From NCBI GenBank assembly GCA_965198025.1, contig OZ240237.1, positions 3,348,001 through 3,412,000 of the forward strand: DNA of 64,000 nt, in the 5' to 3' direction. Each line of letters starts with the position of its first letter. The first letter of the stretch is position 1. This stretch comes from CAYWWM01 sp965198025. GTDB taxonomy: Bacteria; Acidobacteriota; Terriglobia; 2-12-FULL-54-10. The notes beneath the pieces were generated by a model, which was not told where the DNA came from, did not search any database, and saw only the letters and a program-made list of their open reading frames with translations. Below, piece after piece: positions 1 to 9,659 of this stretch. Made by a program: the position numbers and the translations under genes.

Positions 1-74
1 AAAACTGCATGAGGAAATGCGGAGCAGACCAGGGAACGCCATCGGCCCACTGTAACCCGTTCTTGCTTGTCGAT

Positions 75-1190
75 TTATTCCGTTTGAATCTTGGGAGCGC
101 CCGCTAGATGTGCCGGCATGGCGGCGTGAAGCGGAAATAAATAGAGTAGCGCCCCCGTCAGATTGATCAAAACGTACGACGCCATATAGAGCGTGAACAG
201 ATTCGCTCCCTGCGAAGTTCCCACCAGACCAAACAAGGCCAGAAAAGCCACCTGGCCTACACCGAGCCCGGCCGGACTTACAGGGACTGCGGTTACCAAT
301 AGTCCCAGCGGAACAAGCAGGAAATAGCTCATGACGGGAGCCTGAATGCCCAGCGCCCACCCGAACAGCATGAAACTGACGATCGCCAGTCCCTGGTTCA
401 AGAACGAAAAGGCGAGAATGTTTCGAATCAGCTTGAGGTTCCTGGCGTACCGATGTGCTCCTTCATAGAGCACGGAAACAAACTGCTCCAGGCGGGGCCA
501 CCGCACCAGCCGGCCCAATAGCGCCGTCGGCTGCGGCCTGCGGTAGGCGAGCAAGAACAGCAGCAGAGGAGCGAGAAGCCCAATCACCGCCAGCGCTCCC
601 ACCGACAAGGTCATCTCCGACGGAATCGAATAAGAGAACAAGCCAAATAGTCCGATGAGGCAGAGGGCGAAGAGAGGAACCAAGCCGGCAATCCGGTCGA
701 GGATAATGCTGGCCACTACGGCAGTAGGCACGACCCGGGCGTTTGGTTCATGCGGCTCATTGGCTTGTCCCGGGTGGCCGGCTCCCCCAGACTCGGAGGC
801 GCGGCGTGCTACATAGAACCCCCGCAGGATGTCTCCACTGATGTAGCCGGGAAACGCCATGTTCAAAAACTTCGAGACCATCAGGAAGGAGAACACCTCG
901 CGGTGAGGCAGATGCAAGCGGTTGGCCCGCAAGAGACTTTGCCAACGCCAGAACTGTACCAGGGGCATGGTGGAAAGCAGCAGGAACGCAGGCACGCTCT
1001 GCTCCCAGCGGCCGAGCGCCTCCCGGAGCGGCTCCCAGGCGATGTCGCCGCGCGCCCACAAAAACACCACGACCCCAGTGGCAGCGGAAAACTTGAGCAC
1101 CTGAACCGCAACCGAATTCACAAGCGGCTGGCGACTCCCCGCCGGTTCCCGGGGGACACTTGCAGCCGGTCCGAACACCATAGCTGCCAT
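75..1190 (-). CDS. Lysylphosphatidylglycerol synthase TM-domain (flippase-like) membrane protein
   Basis: This 371-residue integral membrane protein has about eight hydrophobic segments and resembles the UPF0104/LPG_synthase_TM family, the membrane half of MprF-like proteins. There is no C-terminal aminoacyl-phosphatidylglycerol synthase (GNAT-like) domain, so it is a stand-alone membrane module. Visible family-like features are the run KFLNMAFPGYISGDILRGF near residues 107-125 and the late SPAGLGVGQ motif around residue 307. Members of this family are proposed to move lipids or polyprenyl-linked sugars, but no substrate can be read from the sequence. It lies about 120 bp downstream of the CstA gene on the same strand. 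The first methionine is followed by a short hydrophilic stretch; a start a few codons later (MVFGP) is possible. Confidence 0.75.
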   Translation of the reverse strand: MAAMVFGPAASVPREPAGSRQPLVNSVAVQVLKFSAATGVVVFLWARGDIAWEPLREALGRWEQSVPAFLLLSTMPLVQFWRWQSLLRANRLHLPHREVFSFLMVSKFLNMAFPGYISGDILRGFYVARRASESGGAGHPGQANEPHEPNARVVPTAVVASIILDRIAGLVPLFALCLIGLFGLFSYSIPSEMTLSVGALAVIGLLAPLLLFLLAYRRPQPTALLGRLVRWPRLEQFVSVLYEGAHRYARNLKLIRNILAFSFLNQGLAIVSFMLFGWALGIQAPVMSYFLLVPLGLLVTAVPVSPAGLGVGQVAFLALFGLVGTSQGANLFTLYMASYVLINLTGALLYLFPLHAAMPAHLAGAPKIQTE

Positions 1191-1310
1191 TCAGTCTAAT
1201 GCAATGCGAAAGGAAAGAAAAGCAAGATGTAACAGGCTGGATCCTCAGTCACGGGGATGCTGCCGGCCAGGATGTACAGGCGGTGCCTGCGCGCCAGCCC
1301 GCGCGGCTCA

Positions 1311-3020
1311 TCATTCTATTTCAACCTGCACCTTGCTTGCAACGGCACTCCCCCCGAGTTCAGCGAGAGCAAACTGCGTTCGGTAGCGCAAGGCCGCCAG
1401 AGCCGCTTCGATCCCCAGCCAGATGGCCAGCGAGAAAATCACCGCGCCGGTCAGGAACAAAGTCCAATCACGTGCCTGCCAGAAATCCACTAATTTGAAG
1501 ACCATCGCCACCAGAGTCGTCGCCAGCATGAACACCATGGGGATGAGGGTATAGATGACGGGTTTTCCCGCGCGAAGGCAATAGAGCGTGACAGCGAGAA
1601 GCGCTAGTCCGGCCATCAACTGATTGGTGGTGCCGAACAGCTGCCAGAGCAGCAGACCAGCGGCTTGGCCGGAGCTCTCATAGAATGCAAAGAACCAGAT
1701 GGCGCTCACGGCCACGGCGGACGCCACGTAACGGTTGCCGAGCACGGGGAGCTGTAAGGTCTCGCCGATCTCGGTGACGTTGTAGCGAAGCAGGCGCGTC
1801 GCCGAATCGAGAGTGGTCAGGGCGAAAGAAACAACGATCACGGCCACAAAGGTAGCACCGATCTGGGAGGGCACCCCCAGGCCGGTCAGAAAGTGAGTGC
1901 CGCCGCCAATAAAAGCGCTGATGTTGTTGCCAAGGCCTTCGGCGCTCTGCCAAGTGGCGTAGTGAGCAAACCAGTCTTCCGCGGTCAGGAAGCCAGCGGT
2001 GCACGCCAGAACAGCCATCAGTCCCAGCAACGATTCCCCGATCATGCCGCCGTAGCCGATCATAGGCGCGTCGGTCTCACGGTTGAGCTGTTTTGCCGTG
2101 GTGCCCGACGAGACCAAAGAATGGAAGCCACTCACCGCCCCGCAGGCGATCACAATAAATACAAACGGAAAAATAGGAGGCGCGCCGTCGGGATGCGTGT
2201 TGAGCGCCGGCGCGACGAACTGCGGCGGGGCGACGAACAGGCTGACATACATCCCGCCGAGTCCCAGATAGAGGATCAGGCTGTTCAAATAGTCGCGCGG
2301 TTGCAACAGCAGCCAGACCGGGAGCACACTAGCCAGGAAGGCGTAGAGCAACAGCAGCCATTTCCATTGGCCGAGTGAAGGGCCCAGGACCGGCTGGTTC
2401 ATTCCCAAGTAAACACAGAGCAACACGACGCTGAAAGCGACCAGGGTCAGCGAGCGGATGCTGAAGCCCCGGCGGTACATCAGCAGGCCCATAACCACGG
2501 CGACTCCCATAAGGGAGGCGGTCGGCAATACGGCCTGCGGGTAGAACTCCGGACCAAACAGCACCGCCACGACGTGAACAAAGACGCCCATGGCCAGTGC
2601 AATGAGAAAGAAAATGATGAGATGAAACAGGCCCTTGGCTCGCGGGCCGATCAAGTCCTCGGCAACCTTTCCAATGGACTTGCCTTTCGCACGGATGGAA
2701 ACCACCAGCGAACCAAAATCATGCACGGCCCCGATGAAGATGGTTCCCAGGACAACCCAAAGCATGGCCGGCAGCCAGCCCCAGATGACCGCCACGGCCG
2801 GCCCCAGCATCGGAGACAGACCCGTGATCGAGGCGTAGTGATGGCCGAACAGGACATAGCGGTTGGAAGGAACGTAATCCTGTTCATCCCGCAGTTCGTG
2901 GGCGGGAGTCTGGCGGTTGGGGTCGAGCGCGAACACCCGCCGTGCCAGGTGCTTGGCGTAAAATTGATAGCCAACCCAGTACAGTCCGAAACAAACCAGA
3001 GTAGCCAGAACCGGTGTCAT
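1311..3020 (-). CDS. cstA: Carbon starvation protein CstA family transporter
   Basis: The 569-residue polytopic protein matches the CstA/BtsT family of inner-membrane peptide or pyruvate transporters. Diagnostic stretches include FGHHYASITGLSPMLGPA (about residues 58-75), WVVLGTIFIGAVHDFGSLV and a late LWQLFGTTNQLMAGLAL segment. Its length matches the shorter family members; E. coli CstA is about 700 residues. It is transcribed with its upstream neighbours on the minus strand but is separated from the symporter pair by a 385-bp MITE, so it may have its own promoter. The substrate (pyruvate or peptides) is family knowledge, not readable here. Confidence 0.92.
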   Translation of the reverse strand: MTPVLATLVCFGLYWVGYQFYAKHLARRVFALDPNRQTPAHELRDEQDYVPSNRYVLFGHHYASITGLSPMLGPAVAVIWGWLPAMLWVVLGTIFIGAVHDFGSLVVSIRAKGKSIGKVAEDLIGPRAKGLFHLIIFFLIALAMGVFVHVVAVLFGPEFYPQAVLPTASLMGVAVVMGLLMYRRGFSIRSLTLVAFSVVLLCVYLGMNQPVLGPSLGQWKWLLLLYAFLASVLPVWLLLQPRDYLNSLILYLGLGGMYVSLFVAPPQFVAPALNTHPDGAPPIFPFVFIVIACGAVSGFHSLVSSGTTAKQLNRETDAPMIGYGGMIGESLLGLMAVLACTAGFLTAEDWFAHYATWQSAEGLGNNISAFIGGGTHFLTGLGVPSQIGATFVAVIVVSFALTTLDSATRLLRYNVTEIGETLQLPVLGNRYVASAVAVSAIWFFAFYESSGQAAGLLLWQLFGTTNQLMAGLALLAVTLYCLRAGKPVIYTLIPMVFMLATTLVAMVFKLVDFWQARDWTLFLTGAVIFSLAIWLGIEAALAALRYRTQFALAELGGSAVASKVQVEIE

Positions 3021-3098
3021 CAGTTTGTTGCCCGCAAGCTTCCGATGAGATTACCCTTGAGCCAAACCTGCTTTGATCCGTCCATCCTTCGAAGGCTA

Positions 3099-3483
3099 CA
3101 CCATTTTCAGGGTTGGTGTAGCGCAGCCACAAAGTAGGGACGGGCCTGTGTTCTATGGGGGCAGGCAGGAATGCCTGCCCTACCTTGTCGCTGCGCCGAG
3201 GCTCCGCGACAGCCTTCGGCAGAGCGGAAGAGGATTCTTGCAACCGCGTTTTGGCACGGTTGAAACCGTGCCCTTCCACACGACAGAACAGCCCACGGCA
3301 GAAAAAAACGGGTAGTGGTTACTCGCTCAAACCCACCGCTCCCTTGCGGTCGCGGCTCGGATGGACCGCTTGTTGACTCGCACGGCTCGGATTCAGAACC
3401 ATCGCTCCCTGGTCTGTGCTCTCAAGTGGCAGGCAAGAATGCCTGCCCTACCTGCGGGCTATACAGCAACGCTGAAAATGGTC
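3099..3483. mobile_element. MITE, long form, copy A (385 bp) with TA flanks
   Basis: The element is bounded by TA dinucleotides (3097-3098 and 3484-3485). It begins CACCATTTTCAGGGTTGGTG and ends with the inverse, CTGAAAATGGTC. A near-identical 385-bp copy is at 20977-21361; I count only a handful of differences, for example around 3273 and 3428. It contains two direct copies of a GGCAGGCA-GAATGCCTGCC palindrome (about 3161 and 3429) and the perfect palindrome GGCACGGTTGAAACCGTGCC near 3252-3271. There is no transposase inside. The short open frames crossing it are not conserved-looking and I do not call them genes. The TA target and terminal sequence match the IS630 remnant at 20664, a likely source of transposase. 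Confidence 0.85.
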
Positions 3484-3584
3484 TAATCTCCCTTGTTCCG
3501 AAAGACCATGATGAAAAAGGAGATCGTGACCGAGGCAATGACCGCCCACGTGATGCTGAGCATGATCCAGGCCGAAGTGGTCAT
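3483..3584 (-). CDS. metS: MetS-like small subunit of an NSS-family transporter (33 aa)
   Basis: A 33-residue ORF starts ATG in a 4-bp ATGA overlap with the stop of the symporter gene. It encodes one hydrophobic helix (residues about 4-27, beginning MTTSAWIMLSITWAVIAS and ending VFRNKGD). In Corynebacterium MetP and related bacterial NSS transporters, a tiny single-helix MetS protein is encoded directly downstream and is needed for transport; position, size and topology match here. Its TAG stop is shared with the TA target of the adjoining MITE, and the last base of the codon is the terminal base of the element. The identity rests on context and topology, since the sequence is too short for firm homology. 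Confidence 0.75.
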   Translation of the reverse strand: MTTSAWIMLSITWAVIASVTISFFIMVFRNKGD

Positions 3585-5215
3585 GCGGAAGCCCCCTTCT
3601 GCTTCCAGGCCCGATGAACCATCCAAGCAATGCCCACGAAAACCAAAGCCAGAAGAAGACGTGTTCCGTCGATGACCAGGTCACGCGTGGGGCTGCCGGT
3701 TTCATCGAACCATCGGTAGTCGCTGCCGACGTGGAGGACCTTGCCGATCACGCTGTCGGCGGCGAACGGCCAGCCTCCGCCCGAAAACAGAGATTGAACC
3801 GCAGCGACCCAGTTGCCGCCTTCTGGGTTGATGAGAGAGCCCAAGAATACGATCGCCAGCAGGGTCGGCGTGACATAGTGGAGCACGAATCGGAACAGTC
3901 GGGGCACTTTCAAGTCGGCGCCGCGCGTGATCTCCTCCCACCCTCGGTCCAGGCCGAAGATCCACACGAAGGCGATCAGTTCCAGGAGTGCGAAGACGAC
4001 CAGAGAAAACGTTCCGGTCCAGAAGTCGAACTCATCGAAGGCCCCTCCTGCATAAAACAAAATGCAGACCAGGCTCAGAAATAGAGTGCAGGCCCCGAAG
4101 GCCAAGGCGGAACGGCTCCGCGACCATGCGAATTCGTCTTGGAAAAACGCCAGCATCGGCTGGCCCATGGCCAGCGAAGAGGTAAGCGCAGCAACGAACA
4201 ACAGCCCGAACCAGAGTCCGCCGGCGACTGCGGCAAACGAGCCCCAGTTGTTGAAGAGTGTAGGAAGCGCGAGGAATCCCAGACTGAAGCCGCTGCCGCC
4301 GGCCGTGGCTTCCTGAACGGCTTCGAGCCCCAGGTAGGCGGTGGCGATCGGGATGACCAGCGCGCTGCCCAGGATCACCTCGACGAACTCGTTGGTCCAG
4401 CCGGCCGCCATGGCGTTCAGCGCAATGTCTTCCTTCCTGCGGACATACGAAGCGTAGCAGTGGATGGAGCCAAGCCCTACCGAAAGCGTGAAGAAAACCT
4501 GCCCGGCTGCGGCCAGCCATGTCCTGGGATTGGACAGGCCTCCCAGATTGGGCTCCCAGACGAAGTTCAATCCTGCCAGGGGACTCTGTACCACACCCGG
4601 GTCGTCGGCCGACGTCGTGAGGCCGCGCACGACCAGGATCACTCCGAACAAGATGAGCATCGGCATGCCGATCAAGGCAACCATCTCAATGCCCTTCGCA
4701 ATTCCGCGGGATAGGATGAAGACGTTCAATCCCAAAACCAGCAGAAACCAGAACAGCGCCTCGCTCGGAAAGTTGAAGACAGAGGAACCGGCCGCGCCGA
4801 CAAAGGTATTGAAAAAAGCGGGCGGGTCAACTTCCCGAAACGTTCCCTTGATCGTGTGGAAGATGTAGGCCAGCGTCCAAGACTCAATGTAGATGTAGTA
4901 AGCCGCCACACAAAGGTTCGTGAACAGGCCGAAGACACCGATGTACTTGAGCCAGTGGTGAGGACCGAGCCGGTCCATCATGCCCGGAGTGGAGTGGTGC
5001 CCGAACTGGCCGCCGTGTCGGCCGATGGCCCATTCCACCCAAAGCAAGGGAAGGCCCATCAAGAGGAAGCAAACCAGATAGGGAATCAGAAAGGCTCCGC
5101 CGCCGTTTTGCGCGGCCTGCGCGGGAAAGCGTAGCAGGTTGCCCAGTCCGACCGCGTTGCCCGCGACGGCCAGCACCAGCCCGACCCGCGTCCCCCATTG
5201 TTCTTTGCCCGCCAT
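3581..5215 (-). CDS. metP: Sodium:neurotransmitter symporter (NSS/SNF) family transporter
   Basis: The protein is 544 residues from the chosen ATG at 5215; an in-frame start at 5248 would add 11 residues. I prefer 5215 because a purine-rich GGAAGAGAG precedes it and the family N-terminus (MAGKEQWGTRVGLVLAVAGN) begins there. TM1 carries the unwound signature AGNAVGLGNLLRFP and the segment AAQNGGGAFLIPYLVCFLLMG follows, both diagnostic of the LeuT fold. Members import amino acids with sodium. The small downstream MetS-like gene suggests the MetP branch, described for methionine and alanine uptake, but the substrate is not proven by sequence. The aldehyde dehydrogenase gene lies 80 bp upstream. 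Confidence 0.9.
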   Translation of the reverse strand: MAGKEQWGTRVGLVLAVAGNAVGLGNLLRFPAQAAQNGGGAFLIPYLVCFLLMGLPLLWVEWAIGRHGGQFGHHSTPGMMDRLGPHHWLKYIGVFGLFTNLCVAAYYIYIESWTLAYIFHTIKGTFREVDPPAFFNTFVGAAGSSVFNFPSEALFWFLLVLGLNVFILSRGIAKGIEMVALIGMPMLILFGVILVVRGLTTSADDPGVVQSPLAGLNFVWEPNLGGLSNPRTWLAAAGQVFFTLSVGLGSIHCYASYVRRKEDIALNAMAAGWTNEFVEVILGSALVIPIATAYLGLEAVQEATAGGSGFSLGFLALPTLFNNWGSFAAVAGGLWFGLLFVAALTSSLAMGQPMLAFFQDEFAWSRSRSALAFGACTLFLSLVCILFYAGGAFDEFDFWTGTFSLVVFALLELIAFVWIFGLDRGWEEITRGADLKVPRLFRFVLHYVTPTLLAIVFLGSLINPEGGNWVAAVQSLFSGGGWPFAADSVIGKVLHVGSDYRWFDETGSPTRDLVIDGTRLLLALVFVGIAWMVHRAWKQKGASA

Positions 5216-5295
5216 TTGTTTCTCTCTTCCGTATCTGCCGTCTGTCATGCGCGAGTTAGGCTTCTATTGTATTTTCCTAGATTCTTCCACGAGCT

Positions 5296-6786
<1,491 letters not shown>

Positions 6787-6920
6787 GCGGCTCCTTACGC
6801 AGTTCTGCGGCCCAGTGCCATGGCGGCGGGATCGAAAAACATAGTACCACTCTGGCGGTCGGTTGGCTGTCCGGAATTGAGTACCCGTCAGCCATGTATA
6901 CCAAATGGAGAACGGGCCTA

Positions 6921-7017
6921 GACCATTTTCAGCATTGCTGTATAGCCCGCAGGTAGGGCAGGCATTCCTGCCTGCCCCTACTTTGGCGGCTGCGCTACAC
7001 CAACCCTGAAAATGGTC
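6921..7017. mobile_element. MITE, short form (97 bp), deletion derivative
   Basis: Flanked by TA at 6919-6920 and 7018-7019, it begins GACCATTTTCAGCATTGCTG and ends CAACCCTGAAAATGGTC. Relative to copies A and B it is inverted. It consists of their two ends joined at a single GGCAGGCATTCCTGCCTGCC palindrome, as expected if recombination between the two internal palindromic repeats removed the middle. The right TA forms part of the TAG stop codon of the peptidoglycan-binding protein gene. Confidence 0.85.
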
Positions 7018-7457
7018 TAGCGGGCCGGACTGGAGCCGTTGCTGGGGGAACCGGCGGGTGTGTTGGCCGTTTCATATTTTGGGCCGAGACCGAGCTGGAT
7101 CAGGCTCAAGGCGTCAATCCGTCCCGTGGGATCCAGGTCGTGCGCCTCCTGGAAATCCAGCATTGCGTCCGCGCTGTTGGATCCCCACAATCCATCCACC
7201 GGGCCGGGATTGAATCCTGCATCGAGCAATGCTTGCTGGATCTGGTGAACCCGCTCCCTCGAAGGCCGCATCTGCGAGCCTGCCGGCGCCCGCGCAAGGC
7301 GCCGTCGGGTGGGTCTTCTTCTCGTCGCGCGACTGCGCTGGGTGATGGAGGCTTGGACAGACTCGCCGGGGAATGTATTCTGCTGAGCTTGGACTTCCAC
7401 CGGGGCCGCCATAAACAAGGCGGAGAGGAGAAAGCATATCAGGAGGCTTGGGAGCAT
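7017..7457 (-). CDS. Secreted peptidoglycan-binding domain protein
   Basis: This 146-residue protein has a clear signal peptide (MLPSLLICFLLSALFMAAPV, cleavage probably after VQA near residue 24). A basic, Arg-rich linker follows, then one PG_binding_1-like domain (about residues 64-129, VHQIQQALLDAGFNPGPVDG followed by a D-x-LxLIQLG end). Such domains bind peptidoglycan in the periplasm and usually accompany a catalytic domain; none is present here. It lies about 80 bp downstream of the HtrA gene on the same strand. Its TAG stop coincides with the TA insertion site of the 97-bp MITE; reconstructing the empty site also gives TAG, so the protein is probably not truncated. Confidence 0.8.
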   Translation of the reverse strand: MLPSLLICFLLSALFMAAPVEVQAQQNTFPGESVQASITQRSRATRRRPTRRRLARAPAGSQMRPSRERVHQIQQALLDAGFNPGPVDGLWGSNSADAMLDFQEAHDLDPTGRIDALSLIQLGLGPKYETANTPAGSPSNGSSPAR

Positions 7458-7538
7458 GGTTTCGATCCACTCGTGGGCATAAAGATGAGTCTCCTCGGAG
7501 CCAGTAGCTCCGGGGAGAGCGGACTTTCAGGTACTGTC

Positions 7539-9086
7539 TTACGGAAGCGTACCAGCCAGGTAAAGCGTAACGGACTGCGAGCCTTGCATCCTGTGGACCA
7601 TGAACACGACATCCGATTGGGGTGCCAGGCCGCGCTGGATCCGGAGAACGTCCTCCACACGGTTTACAGGCTGGTGGTTGAGCTGCTGAATCACGTCGCC
7701 GCGTTGTAGCCCGATTTCCTCCGCAAAGCTGTTGTTGTCCACACTGGTCACCAGAACGCCTTCGTTCGGTTCGATCCCAAGACGGCTGGCGATCTCCGGA
7801 GTAATGTTCTGGATCGAAATACCGAACCTGGCCTCTGTATCTTCGGTGGAAGGCTGGTCGCTCCCACCGCCTGGATTGAGCCGGCCCGCGAAGACCTCCG
7901 TGCGGTCCCCGATGACGACGTTGGTTTCCTGCTCTTCCTTGTCGCGGATGTACCGCACCACAACCGATCTGTCGACCGGTGTGCCGGCGACGATGGCGAT
8001 CAAGCCGTCTCCGTCCTCCACGTCTTGTCCATCAATGGAGATGACCACGTCCCCCTGCTGCAGGCCGGCCGCTTCGGCCGGACCGCCGGGCTGAATGCCG
8101 GTTATGACCACGCCGCTCTCAGCCCCAAAGGTTCGCAGCAGGACCGGGCTCGGATCCGGCTGGAACATAACACCCAGTGAGCCCCGAGTCACCCGGCCCG
8201 ACTGAACGAGCTGGTTGTAGATGTCCACCGCAACATTCGACGGCAGCGCGAACCCAACGCCCGCGTAACTGCCCGTGCCGGTGGCGATGGCCGTATTGAT
8301 GCCGATGACCTCGCCGTTCATGTTCACTAGCGGGCCGCCGCTGTTGCCGGGGTTGATGGCCGCGTCAGTCTGAATGAACCGCTGGAACGACGAGGAGCCT
8401 CTTCCCAGATCACGCCCTTTCGCGCTGATGATTCCGGCGGTCACTGTTTCTTCGAGTCCAAAGGGACTGCCGATCGCGATCACCCAGTCGCCGACTCCCG
8501 TGCCGTCGGAATTGCCGATCTTGGCGAACGGCAGTGGGCGGTCAGAGTCGATCTTGATGACGGCCAGGTCGGTTTCCTCATCCGTTCCGATAATCCGGGC
8601 CTCATAGAGCTCATCATCGTCGAGTAGCTTGATATTGATCTTATCGGCTCGGCTGACGACGTGCGCGTTAGTCAGGATGTATCCCTCGGCATCCACCACC
8701 ACGCCCGAACCGAGACTCCTCTGCCGGAATTCCGGTTGCTGTTGCTGTCCGAACGGGCCGAAGTCGAAAAAGCGGTCGAAGAACTGCCCAAAGGGGTCCT
8801 CCCCTTGGGGATCGCGCCGGGGCCTTCGGGATTGCACTGTGGACTCCGTATTGATGTTGACAACAGCCGGAGATATCTCGCTCGAAATCCTGCTGAATAC
8901 AGTGGAAAGCTCGACCGGAGAGGGAAGATTCAGTGCCTGCGCGTTCGCGCCCTGCACTTGGCCCTGGGCCGCGCGCACCCCTCTCGAAATCAGCGTCCCG
9001 ATCAAAATCCCAATCGCGAGCGTCAGAAGGATCGCGATCGTCGAAACCGCCTTGCGTTGCTGTATGGTTTGTAGAAGCTGTCTCAT
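7539..9086 (-). CDS. degP: HtrA/DegP-family periplasmic serine protease with two PDZ domains
   Basis: The 515-residue protein has an N-terminal hydrophobic anchor or signal (residues about 13-35). A trypsin-like domain follows with the catalytic triad visible as TNAHVV (H142), ETDLAVIKID (D173) and NPGNSGGPL (S249). Two PDZ domains come next: about residues 300-395, with ITGIQPGGPAEAAGLQQGDV, and about 425-510, with VTSVDNNSFAEEIGLQRGDV. HtrA proteins degrade or refold misfolded envelope proteins. The long Gln/Phe/Pro-rich LA loop (about residues 85-122) is typical of DegP/DegQ-like enzymes. It is divergent from the tat operon, with about 267 bp between them. Confidence 0.95.
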   Translation of the reverse strand: MRQLLQTIQQRKAVSTIAILLTLAIGILIGTLISRGVRAAQGQVQGANAQALNLPSPVELSTVFSRISSEISPAVVNINTESTVQSRRPRRDPQGEDPFGQFFDRFFDFGPFGQQQQPEFRQRSLGSGVVVDAEGYILTNAHVVSRADKINIKLLDDDELYEARIIGTDEETDLAVIKIDSDRPLPFAKIGNSDGTGVGDWVIAIGSPFGLEETVTAGIISAKGRDLGRGSSSFQRFIQTDAAINPGNSGGPLVNMNGEVIGINTAIATGTGSYAGVGFALPSNVAVDIYNQLVQSGRVTRGSLGVMFQPDPSPVLLRTFGAESGVVITGIQPGGPAEAAGLQQGDVVISIDGQDVEDGDGLIAIVAGTPVDRSVVVRYIRDKEEQETNVVIGDRTEVFAGRLNPGGGSDQPSTEDTEARFGISIQNITPEIASRLGIEPNEGVLVTSVDNNSFAEEIGLQRGDVIQQLNHQPVNRVEDVLRIQRGLAPQSDVVFMVHRMQGSQSVTLYLAGTLP

Positions 9087-9353
9087 TTCCTACCTGCCTC
9101 CCCAATCCCTTTGGAGACGCTGTGGATACAGCCGTCTCAAATTGCGAAAAATTATACCACGGAAGAACGTGCTTGCCGTGCCCGGACCCTTGCGTCCGGC
9201 CCCATTCACCATAGATGCGGCCGGGCGCCATGGAGCTTCCTGCCTCGCCGACCGAGGCCGCCTGCTCCGTCTGTGGGAACCGGCGCTATTTCCCAACCCT
9301 TGATCTTGCAGTGACAGGAAGGGTATCATAAGGGGCAAGGAGCGAGGTGTCTC

Positions 9354-9644
9354 ATGGGCAATATTGGCTTCCCGGAAATGGTTCTGATCTTCGTGGTGGC
9401 GCTGTTGGTCTTCGGCCCCAAACGCCTGCCGGAACTGGGCCGCTCGCTGGGCCGGGGTTTGTCGGAATTCAGACGCGCTTCCAGCGACCTCAAGAATTCC
9501 ATCGAGCGGGAGATTGAGGTTTCCGAGATTGGGCAATCTATCGCCGAGACCCAGAAGGCAACCGAGGAAGCCAAATACGAGATTAAGCAATCCATCACCG
9601 ATACCCCTGCCGATACCCCAAAAGAAACTGTGGAATCCAAATAA
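9354..9644 (+). CDS. tatA: Twin-arginine translocase subunit TatA/TatB family
   Basis: The 96-residue protein has the canonical layout: a short N-terminus, one TM helix (MGNIGFPEMVLIFVVALLVF), the FGPKRLPELGRSLGRG hinge and amphipathic helix, then a charged tail. The upstream GGAGCGAGGTG serves as ribosome-binding site. It oligomerises in the cytoplasmic membrane to form the protein-conducting part of the Tat system. tatC follows 15 bp after the stop. The tail is longer than in minimal TatA and the Glu in the TM helix is TatB-like, so a bifunctional TatA/B role is possible. The window holds at least one likely client, the twin-arginine flavoprotein at 62967. Confidence 0.9.
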   Translation: MGNIGFPEMVLIFVVALLVFGPKRLPELGRSLGRGLSEFRRASSDLKNSIEREIEVSEIGQSIAETQKATEEAKYEIKQSITDTPADTPKETVESK

Positions 9645-9659
9645 GGTGCGCCCATCCTG

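Noticed and set aside
3073..3480. Several short open frames within the 385-bp MITE
   Set aside because: They recur only because the element is repeated, begin or end in flanking DNA, and have no start signals or domain pattern.
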